Notes: a model not told the origin generated them from the letters alone. DNA of 64,000 bases from Rhodovarius crocodyli (GCF_004005855.1 NZ_SACL01000002.1:62001-126000); one strand, 5' to 3'; shown: positions 20,468-29,415, numbered from the stretch's first letter. Translations and numbers: made by a program.

Positions 20468-21307
20468 TTAGAAGATGCTGCCGAGATTACGGGCGAAGAA
20501 GCCCGGCGAATCCGGTCCACGCGGCGCGCCCTCGACCAGCAGGCCGTAGCTGTCTTGGTACCAGGCATTGCCCGGGAAGTTGTGGCCCAGCACGCTGGCG
20601 GTCCGGCGGGCTTCTTCCGTCAGGCCGAGCGCCAGATAGATCTCGGTCAGGCGGTGCAGGGCCTCGGGGACGTGGTTCGTGGTCTGATAGTTCTCGATCA
20701 CGCGGCGATAGCGGCCGATGGCGGCATTATACAGGCGCTGGCGCTGGTAGTAGCGGCCGATGTTCATCTCATGGCCGGCCTGGTGGTCGCGGCCGAGGTC
20801 GATCTTCAGCCGGGCATCGCGCGCATAGGCGGTGTCGGGGAAGCGGTTCGCCACATCCTGCAGGGCGGCGATCGCCTGCTCGGTGGTGCGCTGGTCGCGC
20901 TGCGAGTCGTTGATCTGCTCATAGAGGCAGAGCGCGCGCAGGTAATAGGCATAGGCGATGTCACGATGCGCGGGGTGCAGCTGGATGAAGCGGTCCAGCG
21001 CGCCGATCGCTTCCGTGTAGCGATTGCGCATGTACTCGCCATAGGCGCCCATGATCTTGGCGTTGGTGGCCCAGGTCGAGAAAGGGTGGTCGCGTTCGAG
21101 CTGGTCGAACAGCTCCACGGCCTCGCGGTAGCGCTGGGCCTGCAGGGCGTCGATGCCGGCGGCGTAGATGCCTTCTGGCGAGCGATCCATCAGGGCGGCG
21201 TTATTGCGGCCGCTACCGAAGAGAGACCTCGAGTTGCCGTCCCACGAGGTGAGACCGCAACCGGGAAGCAGGATGGCCAGGGCCAGAACCGGGAGGATGC
21301 GCGACAT
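20468..21307 (-). CDS. bamD: Outer membrane assembly lipoprotein BamD
   Basis: The essential lipoprotein of the BAM complex that inserts beta-barrel proteins into the outer membrane. It has 279 residues with a lipoprotein signal (ILPVLALAILLPGCG; acylated Cys at about 17), then TPR-like helices: YAAGIDALQAQRYREAVELF, SNx-type FSTWATNAKIMGAYGEY and RYTEAIGALDRFIQLHP. ATG 21307 is chosen to put the lipobox at a normal distance; an upstream start at 21367 would add 20 residues. It lies 60 bases downstream of lpxC in the same direction. Confidence 0.94.
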   Translation of the reverse strand: MSRILPVLALAILLPGCGLTSWDGNSRSLFGSGRNNAALMDRSPEGIYAAGIDALQAQRYREAVELFDQLERDHPFSTWATNAKIMGAYGEYMRNRYTEAIGALDRFIQLHPAHRDIAYAYYLRALCLYEQINDSQRDQRTTEQAIAALQDVANRFPDTAYARDARLKIDLGRDHQAGHEMNIGRYYQRQRLYNAAIGRYRRVIENYQTTNHVPEALHRLTEIYLALGLTEEARRTASVLGHNFPGNAWYQDSYGLLVEGAPRGPDSPGFFARNLGSIF

Positions 21308-21367
21308 GGCGCCGTCTATACCAAGGGGCCGCGCGTTGCGCGAGGGCCCCGAACCCGCCTGAAACAT

Positions 21368-22309
21368 TCAGGCCGCGGCCACGGCCGGCAGGCGGGCGGA
21401 AACGCCGTCGGCCACGGCATGGCCCGGGCAGAAGCGCCAGGCGCCCCGATCGGCGAACAGGGCGTGCAGCAGCTTGTTGTTCAGCGCGTGGCCGGTGCGG
21501 TTGCCCACGAAACGGCCGGCGATCGGCGCGCCGGCCAGGGCCAGGTCACCCACCACGTCCAGCAGCTTGTGACGCACGAATTCGCTGGAATTGCGCAGCC
21601 CGCCCGGGTTCAGCACCAGCGGGCCATCCACCACCACGGCGTTGTCCAGCGTGCCGCCAAGGGCCAGGCCCATGCTGCGCAGGCGCGAGATTTCCTCGGC
21701 GAGCGTGAAGGTGCGGGAATCGGCCAGTTCCTCACGGAAGGACTGCGGCGTGACGCGCAGGCCGAATTCCTGCCGGCCGATGGCGCCGGCGGAGAAATCG
21801 ATGGAGAGCTGGGCCTCGAACCAGGGGCCGTCCACGGGCTGGAGCTCTGCCCAGGCGGCATTCGGGCCATCGCCCTGTTCCACGCGCACGGTGCGCAGCA
21901 CCTCAATGCTGCGGGCCAGGCCGGGGCGGGAAGCGATGCCCGCGCAGTCCAGCAGGAACTGGAAGGGCTCGGCGGAGCCATCCAGGATCGGCATCTCGGG
22001 ACCGTCGACCTCGACGATGGCGTCATCGACGCCATGGCCGGCCAGCGCGGCCATCACATGTTCGACAGTGGAGACGGTGGCGCCATCCAGCCCGATGACC
22101 GTGCACAGCCGCGTATCCACGACATGGTCGTGCCGGGCGGGGATCAGGATGCCCAGATCGGTGCGCAGAAAGGCGATTCCGGCGCCGGACATGGCAGGCA
22201 CGATCCGGCCCCGCACACGGCGGCCGGAGTGCAGGCCGATGCCCGCGAAGCCGATCGCCTGGCGCAATGTCCGTCGGCGAGCAGCACCGGATGTCACGAA
22301 TCCGTCCAT
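21368..22309 (-). CDS. lpxC: UDP-3-O-acyl-N-acetylglucosamine deacetylase
   Basis: The zinc deacetylase that commits UDP-acyl-GlcNAc to lipid A synthesis, 313 residues. Family motifs include GIGLHSG, TVEHVMAALAGHGVDDA (zinc His), PILDGSAEPF, FVRHKLLDVVGDLALAG (zinc His/Asp, catalytic Lys) and GNRTGHALNNKLLHAL (catalytic His). ATG 22309 is preceded by AGAGG at a good distance. The longer frame from 22519 crosses two inverted repeats in the leader and is rejected. Confidence 0.96.
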   Translation of the reverse strand: MDGFVTSGAARRRTLRQAIGFAGIGLHSGRRVRGRIVPAMSGAGIAFLRTDLGILIPARHDHVVDTRLCTVIGLDGATVSTVEHVMAALAGHGVDDAIVEVDGPEMPILDGSAEPFQFLLDCAGIASRPGLARSIEVLRTVRVEQGDGPNAAWAELQPVDGPWFEAQLSIDFSAGAIGRQEFGLRVTPQSFREELADSRTFTLAEEISRLRSMGLALGGTLDNAVVVDGPLVLNPGGLRNSSEFVRHKLLDVVGDLALAGAPIAGRFVGNRTGHALNNKLLHALFADRGAWRFCPGHAVADGVSARLPAVAAA

Positions 22310-22324
22310 CAAACCTCTGTCCAG

Positions 22325-22340
22325 GCGGGCCGAAGCCCGC
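22325..22340 (-). other. Short GC hairpin in the lpxC leader
   Basis: GCGGGC-cgaa-GCCCGC, a 6-bp stem with a tetraloop, lies just upstream of the lpxC ribosome binding site. It could influence translation, or be one of the GGGC/GCCC mini-hairpins scattered in this genome's intergenic gaps. Confidence 0.5.
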
Positions 22341-22458
22341 ACCCCTTGATGACAAACCGAACGCGTCAGTATCCCCAACGCATCCGTGCCCTTCCCGATG
22401 CTGTTGATGACAGGCGTGTGGCGCTCGGGCCAGTCAAGCCTTGTTACTTCATATTTCG

Positions 22459-22481
22459 CCTTAAGATATTGAATCTTAAGG
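22459..22481. promoter_or_regulatory. Perfect 9-bp inverted repeat upstream of lpxC with an embedded GANTC
   Basis: CCTTAAGAT-attga-ATCTTAAGG, about 150 bases upstream of the lpxC start, in an AT-rich patch (22440-22495). GAATC (22471-22475) straddles the loop and right arm. There is no U-tract, so an operator is more likely than a terminator. Which protein binds is unknown. Confidence 0.5.
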
Positions 22482-22543
22482 AGAAATTTACATTCCGGGA
22501 CGCCTTGTTTCAGCCACATTTGTGCGATGCGGCATGGGGCGCG

Positions 22544-23569
22544 TCACTTCCCGAAACGGGACAGGAATTCCGACCATTGCGCCGCGATGATGTCCCGGCC
22601 GAATACCTCGATCGCGCGCCGGCGCCCGGCCTCGCCGATCCGCTGGCCGAGAGCGGGGTCTGAGACCAGCCGGAACAGCGCGTCATTCGCCTCGGCAGGG
22701 TTGTTCACCACGATGGCATCCACCCCGGGCGTCACCACCTCCGCGATCTCCGAACAGCGGATCGGGCGGGGGATGATCAGGTCGCTCATCGTGACCACCG
22801 GGATGCCGGCGATCCAGGCCTCGATGAAGTTCAGCGTGTAGGGCAGCTTCAGGCCGGAACAGTAGAAATAGGCCCGGCAATCCGCCAGCAGCCCCAGTTG
22901 TTCCTCATAAGTGACGGGGCCGATGGCCGAGGGCTCGAACTCATTGCCGCGCCCGCCGAGCTTGGTGGGCAGCCCTTCGACCGACTGTTTCCACAGCGCG
23001 TATTCGCCCGGGTAACGCAGCTCGAAATCCGAGGCGAAGCTCAGCACGCTCGGGTCCTTGCCGGTGCGCGGCAGGAAGTCGGAGGGCGTCTTGTAGAAGC
23101 GGATCACGGCATCCGCCCCGGCGTAGTCGGGCTGGTTGGCCTCCGTCTCGGCATAGCGCAGCAGCTTCACGCCCTGCTGGCGCAACACCTGGAACACGCC
23201 CTCCCATTCATCCAGCCCCTGGCCGTTGGTGCGCAGCACCACCGGGTTCTGGAACAGGGATTTGTGATGCACGTTGATGAAGGGCCAGTCGAACATCACG
23301 ATCGTCAGGTCGAACAGCGCCACGAATTCCGGCGCCAGGTAGGAATCCTCGGGCTTGCCGTGAAACGAGAAATAGCTGCCGGTCTCGACGAAGCGGCGCT
23401 GCAGTTCCTCATGCTCCGGCCCCAGGTCGAGCTGGGGTCGCAGCCCGCCCGGATAGGGGCCCGCCGCATGGTAATGGCCCAGTGAAAACACCTGATGGCC
23501 GAGCTCCGTCAGTAGCCGGACCTCGTCATATTCGTGAATTTCGTGCCGTGAGACGTAAAGGATGCGCAT
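22544..23569 (-). CDS. Glycosyltransferase-like protein (GT-B fold)
   Basis: A 341-residue protein with a GT-B look. MRILYVSRHEIHEYDEVRLL at the N-terminus is the nucleotide-fold start, and EAWIAGIPVVTMSDLIIPRP near residue 260 corresponds to the donor-sugar region (E-x7-E-like) of family 1 and 4 transferases. The C-terminal LGQRIGEAGRRRAIEVFGRD is the usual last helix. Acceptor and donor are unknown. It lies between the ftsZ terminator and lpxC, an unusual position since those genes are normally adjacent in the alphaproteobacterial cluster. A role in surface polysaccharide is plausible but inferred. Confidence 0.75.
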   Translation of the reverse strand: MRILYVSRHEIHEYDEVRLLTELGHQVFSLGHYHAAGPYPGGLRPQLDLGPEHEELQRRFVETGSYFSFHGKPEDSYLAPEFVALFDLTIVMFDWPFINVHHKSLFQNPVVLRTNGQGLDEWEGVFQVLRQQGVKLLRYAETEANQPDYAGADAVIRFYKTPSDFLPRTGKDPSVLSFASDFELRYPGEYALWKQSVEGLPTKLGGRGNEFEPSAIGPVTYEEQLGLLADCRAYFYCSGLKLPYTLNFIEAWIAGIPVVTMSDLIIPRPIRCSEIAEVVTPGVDAIVVNNPAEANDALFRLVSDPALGQRIGEAGRRRAIEVFGRDIIAAQWSEFLSRFGK

Positions 23570-23615
23570 CGACTTTCCCTATGCGGGGCGCGCAAGGCGA
23601 AAAAAGGGCAGATAC

Positions 23616-23641
23616 GAAAAAGGCGCCCCGGAGGGCGCCTT
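23616..23641 (-). terminator. Rho-independent terminator of ftsZ / dcw operon
   Basis: On the minus strand, AAGGCGCC, a 6-base loop and GGCGCCTT form a strong hairpin followed by TTTTTCG. It lies 25 bases after the ftsZ stop and ends the dcw transcript before the glycosyltransferase. Confidence 0.88.
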
Positions 23642-23665
23642 GATCGGGGAACTACCGGCCGGCGC

Positions 23666-25210
23666 TCAGTAGTTGTTCTGGCGGCGCAGGAAGGCCGGGA
23701 TCTCGGTGTCGTCCTGCGGGGCACGCGGGGCCTCGGCGCGCAGGGACGGCATTGCCTGCGGCTCCGCGCGCTGCGGCTGGGCGGGGTGTTCCGGCTGCAC
23801 GGGCACCTGGCGCTTCATCAGGCCGGTCACGTTGTGGAAGATCCGGCGGAAGCCGGCGGCCTGCTGGGGCTCGGGCACCGGCGCCGCGGGCATGGCGGCG
23901 GGGCGCATGGCCGGGGCCTCACGCATCGCGGCCGGCGGCATCACGGGCACGGGCTGCGGCATGGGCTCGGGCGCCATTTCAGGCTGCGGCGCATAGGCAG
24001 GCTGGGCCTGGGCGGCGCTGGCCTGGATGGCCAGCGAACCCTGGCTGGGGGCCGGCTGCGCCATCTGGCTGGTGGTGGCCGCCGTGCGCAGGGCGCCCGG
24101 GGGCGTGGCCAGCACATTGGGGCGGCGCAGGGCCGCGGCCTGCTGCACGGTGCGGGCAACGCCCGGCTGCACCACCGCCAGGCGCGGGCCCGGGGTCGTG
24201 GTGGGGGCTGCCTCGGCCGGCTGGGCCGCCTGCATCGGCACGGCGTCGATGCCGGTGGCGACCACCGAGACGCGCACGCGGCCGTTCAGGTTCTCGTCCA
24301 GGGAGGAGCCGAAGATGATGTTGGCCTCGTCGTCCACTTCCTTGCGGATGCGGTTCACGGCCTCGTCCACCTCGAACAGGGTCAGGTCGTAGCCGCCGGT
24401 CAGGCTGATCAGCACGCCCTTGGCGCCGCGCATCGAGGTGTCCTCGAGCAGCGGGTTGCTGATCGCGGCCTCGGCCGCCTTCACCGCGCGGTCGTCGCCC
24501 TCGGCCTCGCCGGTGCCCATCATGGCCTTGCCCATTTCCGCCATCACGGTGCGGATATCGGCGAAGTCCAGGTTCACCATGCCGGGGTTGACCATCAGGT
24601 CGGTCACGCCCTTGACGCCCATGTACAGGACGTTGTCGGCCATCTTGAACGCTTCGGCGAAGGTCGTGCGCTCATTCGCGAGGCGGAACAGGTTCTGGTT
24701 CGGGATCACGATCAGCGTGTCCACGAACTGCTGCAGTTCCTCGATGCCGACATCGGCCGCGCGCTTGCGCTTGGCACCTTCGAAGTCGAAGGGCTTGGTC
24801 ACGACGCCGACGGTCAGCATGTTCCGCTCACGCGCCATGCGCGCGATGACGGGGGCAGCGCCCGTGCCGGTGCCGCCGCCCATGCCGGCGGTGACGAACA
24901 CCATGTGGCAGCCCTCGATGTGCTTCGCGAGCTCATCGGTGGCTTCCTCGGCCGCGGCGCGGCCGATCTCGGGCTTCGCACCGGCGCCCAGGCCCTGGGT
25001 CAGGTGGGGGCCGAGCTGCACGCGGCGGTCCGCGCGGCTGTGCAGCAGGGACTGCGCATCGGTATTGGCGACGATGAACTCAACGCCCTCGAGGCCCATG
25101 GCGATCATGTTGTTGACCGCATTGGTGCCGCCGCCACCCACGCCGATCACGGCGATGCGTGGGCTGAAATCCGTGTGGTTCGCAACGGGCAGTGTCAGGT
25201 TGAGGGTCAT
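23666..25210 (-). CDS. ftsZ: Cell division GTPase FtsZ
   Basis: Bacterial tubulin homologue forming the Z ring. N-terminal [13 protein letters not shown] and the tubulin signature [13 protein letters not shown] bind GTP; the T7-loop region [18 protein letters not shown] is intact. At 514 residues it is much longer than E. coli FtsZ, because residues about 320-495 are a Pro/Ala/Gln/Met-rich linker. The C-terminal peptide [11 protein letters not shown], which docks to FtsA and other partners, is preserved. A leader of 136 bases after ftsA holds a DnaA box and a GANTC site, so ftsZ probably has its own cell-cycle promoter. A strong terminator follows. Confidence 0.97.
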   Translation of the reverse strand: MTLNLTLPVANHTDFSPRIAVIGVGGGGTNAVNNMIAMGLEGVEFIVANTDAQSLLHSRADRRVQLGPHLTQGLGAGAKPEIGRAAAEEATDELAKHIEGCHMVFVTAGMGGGTGTGAAPVIARMARERNMLTVGVVTKPFDFEGAKRKRAADVGIEELQQFVDTLIVIPNQNLFRLANERTTFAEAFKMADNVLYMGVKGVTDLMVNPGMVNLDFADIRTVMAEMGKAMMGTGEAEGDDRAVKAAEAAISNPLLEDTSMRGAKGVLISLTGGYDLTLFEVDEAVNRIRKEVDDEANIIFGSSLDENLNGRVRVSVVATGIDAVPMQAAQPAEAAPTTTPGPRLAVVQPGVARTVQQAAALRRPNVLATPPGALRTAATTSQMAQPAPSQGSLAIQASAAQAQPAYAPQPEMAPEPMPQPVPVMPPAAMREAPAMRPAAMPAAPVPEPQQAAGFRRIFHNVTGLMKRQVPVQPEHPAQPQRAEPQAMPSLRAEAPRAPQDDTEIPAFLRRQNNY

Positions 25211-25247
25211 TGGCTCTCTCCGTTCGGCGAACCTAAAGAAATTTGAC

Positions 25248-25300
25248 GATTCGTGTCTGCGGTGTTGGCGGGAAAATTCCCGTCTTCCACCTTATCCACA
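25248..25300 (-). promoter_or_regulatory. ftsZ upstream region: DnaA box, 14-bp palindrome, GANTC site
   Basis: The ftsA-ftsZ gap contains a perfect DnaA box TTATCCACA (25292-25300, plus strand), the palindrome CGGGAAAATTCCCG (25269-25282) and a GATTC (GANTC) site at 25248-25252. DnaA and the CcrM methylation system are known regulators of ftsZ in Caulobacter; applying that here is inference. The -35/-10 elements could not be fixed. Confidence 0.6.
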
Positions 25301-25346
25301 GGAAAGCTTCGCAACTCGTTCACGTTACCCCCCTTGTCTTGTCGTC

Positions 25347-26648
25347 CTACCACCACCGCTTCAGCCAGTCACCGAGTCGGCGCAGAGTTCCGCCATGCGG
25401 AACGCCCGCACCGATGTCCATCACGGGCCGGCCATGGCCGCCCGCCCAGTGCAGCAGGCCGATGGTGGTCGCGAAACCGGGGCTGAGCGCGGTTTCCGGC
25501 AGGCCGCGCACCCGATGGGGGCGGGCCAGGCGGATCTGCGTCGCGGGGCGGTCAAGTACGCGTGAGGCGAGCTCCGTGGAGCCGATCAGCTGGCTGGCCC
25601 CGCCCGAGAGCACGATGCGGCGCGTCGTGTCGCGCGGCATGCCGGCCGCATCCAGCCGGTCGCGCAACAGTTCGAAGGTCTCCTCCAGCCGCGGGCGGAT
25701 GATGTTCACGATCATCCGGCGCGGCACGCGGGCCAGATGGTCTCCGGCATCGCCCACCTGGGGCACCGGCAGCATCTCGCCCTTGTCGTCGCCCTCCAGC
25801 GCGCTGCCGTGCATGGTCTTGATGCGCTCGGCATGGGCGATGGGGGTCGAGAGGCCGCGCGCCAGGTCGTTGGTCACGTGCCAGCCGCCGATCGGCAGCT
25901 GGGCCGTGTACCACAGCGCGCCCTCGTTGAAGACGGCGATGGAGGTCGTGCCGGCCCCCATCTCCACCATCACCGTGCCCAGCTCCATCTCGTCATCGTC
26001 CAGGCACGCAAGGCCAGAGGCGAAGGGGGCGCTGACCACTTCCTCCACATCCAGGTCGCAGCGGGCCAGGCACAGGCGCAGGTTGGACAGCGCGTTCTCC
26101 GCCGCGTCCACCATATGCAGCCGGGCCGAGAGATTGTCGCAGACCATGCCGCGCGGGTCGGGCACGCCCGGGGTCTCATCCACCGTGAAGCCCAGCGGCA
26201 TGGCATGGACGGAGGCACGGCCCTCGGCCTCCGCGCGGCGGCGGCCCTCATGCAGCATGGTCGAGATGTCGATGTCGGTCACGGCGCGGCCGCCGACCGG
26301 CCACTGCACGTTCAGGCTGCGCGATTCCGGCTGCCCGCAGGACAGGTTCACGATGACCCCGCGCAGCTGCACGTCGGCCATTTCCTCGGCCTGGGCGACG
26401 GCCGCGCGGATCGCGGTCTCGGCGGCGGCCGGGTCGATGACGGAACCGTTCTTGATGCCGGCCGCCCCCCGCCAGCCGAAGCCCAGCGCGCGCGGCGTGC
26501 CGTCGCTCTCGATGCGGGCCACGATGCAGACGATCTTGGAGGAGCCGATGTCCAGCACGCCGAAATTGCCGCCGCGCGCCTGGGCGCGCTTGCGGGTGCG
26601 GGCGGGTGCCTCCGCCTCTGGCGGGGTGTAGCGAACGACCTGGTTCAT
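25347..26648 (-). CDS. ftsA: Cell division protein FtsA
   Basis: Actin-like ATPase that tethers FtsZ to the membrane and recruits later division proteins, 433 residues. The phosphate-1 region FGVLDIGSSKIVCIVARIE, GTMVEMGAGTTSIAVFNEGA (phosphate 2) and RIVLSGGASQLIGSTELAS (adenosine motif) are all present. The C-terminus ends with LRRLGDWLKRWW, an amphipathic membrane-targeting helix. The start overlaps the ftsQ stop by 4 bases. Confidence 0.96.
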   Translation of the reverse strand: MNQVVRYTPPEAEAPARTRKRAQARGGNFGVLDIGSSKIVCIVARIESDGTPRALGFGWRGAAGIKNGSVIDPAAAETAIRAAVAQAEEMADVQLRGVIVNLSCGQPESRSLNVQWPVGGRAVTDIDISTMLHEGRRRAEAEGRASVHAMPLGFTVDETPGVPDPRGMVCDNLSARLHMVDAAENALSNLRLCLARCDLDVEEVVSAPFASGLACLDDDEMELGTVMVEMGAGTTSIAVFNEGALWYTAQLPIGGWHVTNDLARGLSTPIAHAERIKTMHGSALEGDDKGEMLPVPQVGDAGDHLARVPRRMIVNIIRPRLEETFELLRDRLDAAGMPRDTTRRIVLSGGASQLIGSTELASRVLDRPATQIRLARPHRVRGLPETALSPGFATTIGLLHWAGGHGRPVMDIGAGVPHGGTLRRLGDWLKRWW

Positions 26649-27547
26649 CCGCGCGTGCTCCGGGCAGGGGTGGCAGGGCTGGGGTTCACGGGGGCAGAGA
26701 CCGGCTGCGGGCGCAGCACCAGCCGGTCCGGCAGGCGCATGTCGAGCGAGGCGAGGGGGCGGTCCAGCAGCTTGTCGCGCGCATGCAACTCCGCCAGGCG
26801 CGCGATGGCCGCGGCCTCCTGGCCCTCGGGCAGCAGCACATCGGCGCCCGAGGCGAGCCGCAGGTTCCAGCGCCTGCCGGAGACGCGGATCGCGGCCTCC
26901 ACCCGGGCCGCGAGGTCGGGCACGCCGCGCAGCAGGTCGATCAGCCCGGCGGCGGCGGTATCCGCGCCGTTGCCCACCACCAGCGGCAGCGGGCCGAAGG
27001 CGCCGATATTGTCGGCCTGCAGCAGGTGCCCCTCGCGGTCGATCACCTGGAAGCGGCCGTCCTTCTGCCAGATGGCGAAGGCACGGCGTTCGGTGATGCG
27101 CACCAGGATGGTGCCGGGCAGGTGGCGCTCCACATGCGCCGAGATGATCCAGGGCGAGGCTTCGAGCCGGGCGCGGGCGGCGGCCGGGTTGAAGGAGAGG
27201 GTGCTGTCGCCCTCGGTCACGGCCAGCGCCTGCTCGAACACCTCACGCGGGGTGTATTCGCGGCCCTCGACCTTGATGTCCTGCACGGTGAAGCCGGTGC
27301 CGCCGAAGCTGAAGGCGGAAGCCAGCTGGTTCAGCCGCGCGGCGGGGTCGGCCGCCATGATGCCCATCGCCAGCATGCCGATGCCGCCGACACCCATGGC
27401 GAAGACCAGCACGGGCCGCGCCATCTGGCGCTGCCGGCGCCACCACATGCGCCAGGGGTTGGGCCGCTGCGGGGCGGCTGCCTGGGTGGCGCGCTGCGCG
27501 GGGACGTTGCGGGGCGCGCGCGGCGTTGCCGGCTTCTCACGCGGCAT
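26645..27547 (-). CDS. ftsQ: Cell division protein FtsQ
   Basis: A bitopic division protein linking the early and late divisome, 300 residues. A basic cytoplasmic N-terminus (about residues 1-45) precedes one membrane helix (VLVFAMGVGGIGMLAMGIMA), then the POTRA domain (FTVQDIKVEGREYTPREVFEQAL) and the FtsQ beta domain (LVRITERRAFAIWQ; FQVIDREGHLL). It overlaps ddl by 11 bases and ftsA by 4, so it is tightly coupled. Confidence 0.94.
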   Translation of the reverse strand: MPREKPATPRAPRNVPAQRATQAAAPQRPNPWRMWWRRQRQMARPVLVFAMGVGGIGMLAMGIMAADPAARLNQLASAFSFGGTGFTVQDIKVEGREYTPREVFEQALAVTEGDSTLSFNPAAARARLEASPWIISAHVERHLPGTILVRITERRAFAIWQKDGRFQVIDREGHLLQADNIGAFGPLPLVVGNGADTAAAGLIDLLRGVPDLAARVEAAIRVSGRRWNLRLASGADVLLPEGQEAAAIARLAELHARDKLLDRPLASLDMRLPDRLVLRPQPVSAPVNPSPATPARSTRG

Positions 27548-28454
27548 TCATCGCCTCCTCCACCATCCAGCGGCAGAGTTCGGGGAAGGAGATGCCCGCA
27601 TGGGCGGCCTGTTCCGGCAGCAGCGAGGTGGGGGTCATGCCGGGCTGGGTGTTCACCTCCAGCAGCACCAGGCGCCCCGGCTCACCGGCCGTGTCGTCAT
27701 AGCGGAAGTCGCTGCGGGACGCGCCGCGGCAGCCCAGCGCCTTGTGGGCGGCCAGCGCCACTTCCTTGGCCTGGGCCAGGATGTCCGGATGCACCTGGGC
27801 GGGCAGGACGTGCTCGCTGCCGCCGCTCGCGTATTTCGCCTCATAATCATAGAAGGCGAGGTGGGTGCTGATCTCGGTCACGTTCAGGGCGCGATCGCCC
27901 ATGACGGCGACCGTCAGCTCGCGGCCGGGGATGAACTCCTCGACCATCATGCGGCCGTGCTTCCAGCTGCGCGCCACGTCGCCGCGCCGGTTGTCCCCGG
28001 TGCGGATGATGGAGACGCCGACACTGGAGCCCTCCTGGATGGGCTTCACGACATAGGGGCGAGGCAGGGGGTCGGCCGCCTCCAGCTCCTCGGGGGTGAT
28101 TTCCATATGGCGGGCCAGGGGCAGGCCGTGCGCCTTGAAGATGGCCTTGGCGGCGGTCTTGTCCATGGCGATGGCGGAGGCACGGACGCCGGAATGGGTA
28201 TAGGGCAGCTTGAGCCAGTCCAGCACGCCCTGCACGCAGCCGTCCTCACCGAAGCGGCCATGCAGCGCGTTGAACACGGCATCGGGGCGCGGATGCGTGA
28301 GGGCGGAGACGAGCGCGCCCAGATCTTCGGTCACGTCGATGGGGCGCACGGCGAAACCCGCCTGCTCAAGCGCCGCGATCACCTGCTCGCCGGTCGCGAG
28401 ACTGACGTCGCGCTCCGCGGAAATGCCGCCGTAAAGGACTGCTACCTGCTTCAT
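27537..28454 (-). CDS. ddl: D-alanine--D-alanine ligase
   Basis: An ATP-grasp enzyme making D-Ala-D-Ala for the peptidoglycan precursor, 305 residues (DdlB type). It starts VAVLYGGISAERDVSLATG, continues with ALHGRFGEDGCVQGVLDWLKLPYTHSG, the ATP-grasp core PYVVKPIQEGSSVGVSII, and ends VLLEVNTQPGMTPTSLLPEQA, all standard. A 76-base gap separates it from murB, the widest inside the murB-ftsA segment. It overlaps ftsQ by 11 bases. Confidence 0.97.
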   Translation of the reverse strand: MKQVAVLYGGISAERDVSLATGEQVIAALEQAGFAVRPIDVTEDLGALVSALTHPRPDAVFNALHGRFGEDGCVQGVLDWLKLPYTHSGVRASAIAMDKTAAKAIFKAHGLPLARHMEITPEELEAADPLPRPYVVKPIQEGSSVGVSIIRTGDNRRGDVARSWKHGRMMVEEFIPGRELTVAVMGDRALNVTEISTHLAFYDYEAKYASGGSEHVLPAQVHPDILAQAKEVALAAHKALGCRGASRSDFRYDDTAGEPGRLVLLEVNTQPGMTPTSLLPEQAAHAGISFPELCRWMVEEAMNAA

Positions 28455-28530
28455 ATCCTATGCACCGTGACGATACCGCCCCGGTGCCCCCCTATCGTCT
28501 GCCAGGACCCGTCGCGAAACCCCTCTCGCG

Positions 28531-29415
28531 TCAGGCAGGCACCCCCAGGCGGATAATCTCCCAAATCAGGGGTGTGCCGCAATGCTCGATCACGCGAGCA
28601 CGCACTTCCTCACCGAGTCCCTCGATGTCCGCCGCGGTGGCGCCGCCGGTGTTCAGCAGGAAATTGCAGTGCTTTTCACTGACTTGCGCGCCGCCCCGGG
28701 TCAGGCCCCGGCAGCCGGCGGCATCGATCAGCGCCCAGGCTTTTTCGCCGGGCGGGTTGCGGAATGTGCTGCCGCCGGTCCGCGCGCGCACCGGCTGGCT
28801 GGCCTCGCGGCTCGCGCGGATCTCCGCCATGCGGGCGGAAATGGCGGCCGGGTCACCCGGATGGGCATTAAAGCGCGCCCGCACCACCACGCCGCGCGCG
28901 GGGATGTCGCTGTGGCGGTAGCGGCAATTCAGTTCGGAGAGGGAATAACGGCGCAGCCCCTCGGGCGTCGCGATCTCCGCCCAATCCAGCACATCCTTGA
29001 CCTCGGCGCCGTAGGCCCCGGCATTCATCGCGACCGCGCCGCCGATGCTGCCCGGAATGCCGCACAGGAACTCCAGCCCCGACAGGCCGGCGGCGGCGGC
29101 GGTCTCGGCCAGCGTCACGTCCAGCGCGGCGGCACCCGCGATGAAGCCGCAGCCGTCGCGCTCGATGACGCCGAAGGCCCCGCCCAGCCGCACGACTACG
29201 CCCGGCACGCCGCCATCGCGCACGATCAGGTTGCTGGCCGCGCCGATCGCGGTCAGGGGCACGGTGTCCGGCAGGGCGGCCAGCAGCGCGACCAGGTCAT
29301 CGGCATCGGCGGGGCGGAACAGCACCTCGGCCGGGCCGCCGACGCGGAACCAGGTTACGGGCGCCAGCGGCGCATCCCGCTGCACGCGCCCGCGCAGGGC
29401 AGGCAGTTCGATCAT
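28531..29415 (-). CDS. murB: UDP-N-acetylmuramate dehydrogenase
   Basis: An FAD enzyme reducing UDP-GlcNAc-enolpyruvate to UDP-MurNAc, 294 residues. Motifs: TWFRVGGPAEVLF (FAD site), IGAASNLIVRDGG, GIPGSIGGAVAMNAGAYG, and the C-terminal catalytic region GSTFRNPPGEKAWALIDAAG with SEKHCNFLLNTGGATAADI. ATG 29415 is chosen, one base after the murC stop; the longer frame to 29499 lies wholly inside murC. Absence of the extra insertion loop indicates the type II form. Confidence 0.96.
   Translation of the reverse strand: MIELPALRGRVQRDAPLAPVTWFRVGGPAEVLFRPADADDLVALLAALPDTVPLTAIGAASNLIVRDGGVPGVVVRLGGAFGVIERDGCGFIAGAAALDVTLAETAAAAGLSGLEFLCGIPGSIGGAVAMNAGAYGAEVKDVLDWAEIATPEGLRRYSLSELNCRYRHSDIPARGVVVRARFNAHPGDPAAISARMAEIRASREASQPVRARTGGSTFRNPPGEKAWALIDAAGCRGLTRGGAQVSEKHCNFLLNTGGATAADIEGLGEEVRARVIEHCGTPLIWEIIRLGVPA

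Noticed and set aside
22459-22481. The palindrome as terminator of the glycosyltransferase
   Set aside because: No U-tract follows on either strand and it is AT-rich, so a terminator is unlikely.
25292-25300. The DnaA box as part of a replication origin
   Set aside because: Only one box, no AT-rich unwinding element and no dnaA or gidA-type neighbours; a promoter role for ftsZ is more sensible.
25737-28556. A plus-strand open frame of about 939 codons antisense to ftsA, ftsQ and ddl
   Set aside because: Same reasons: conserved minus-strand genes account for the DNA and the translation matches nothing recognisable.
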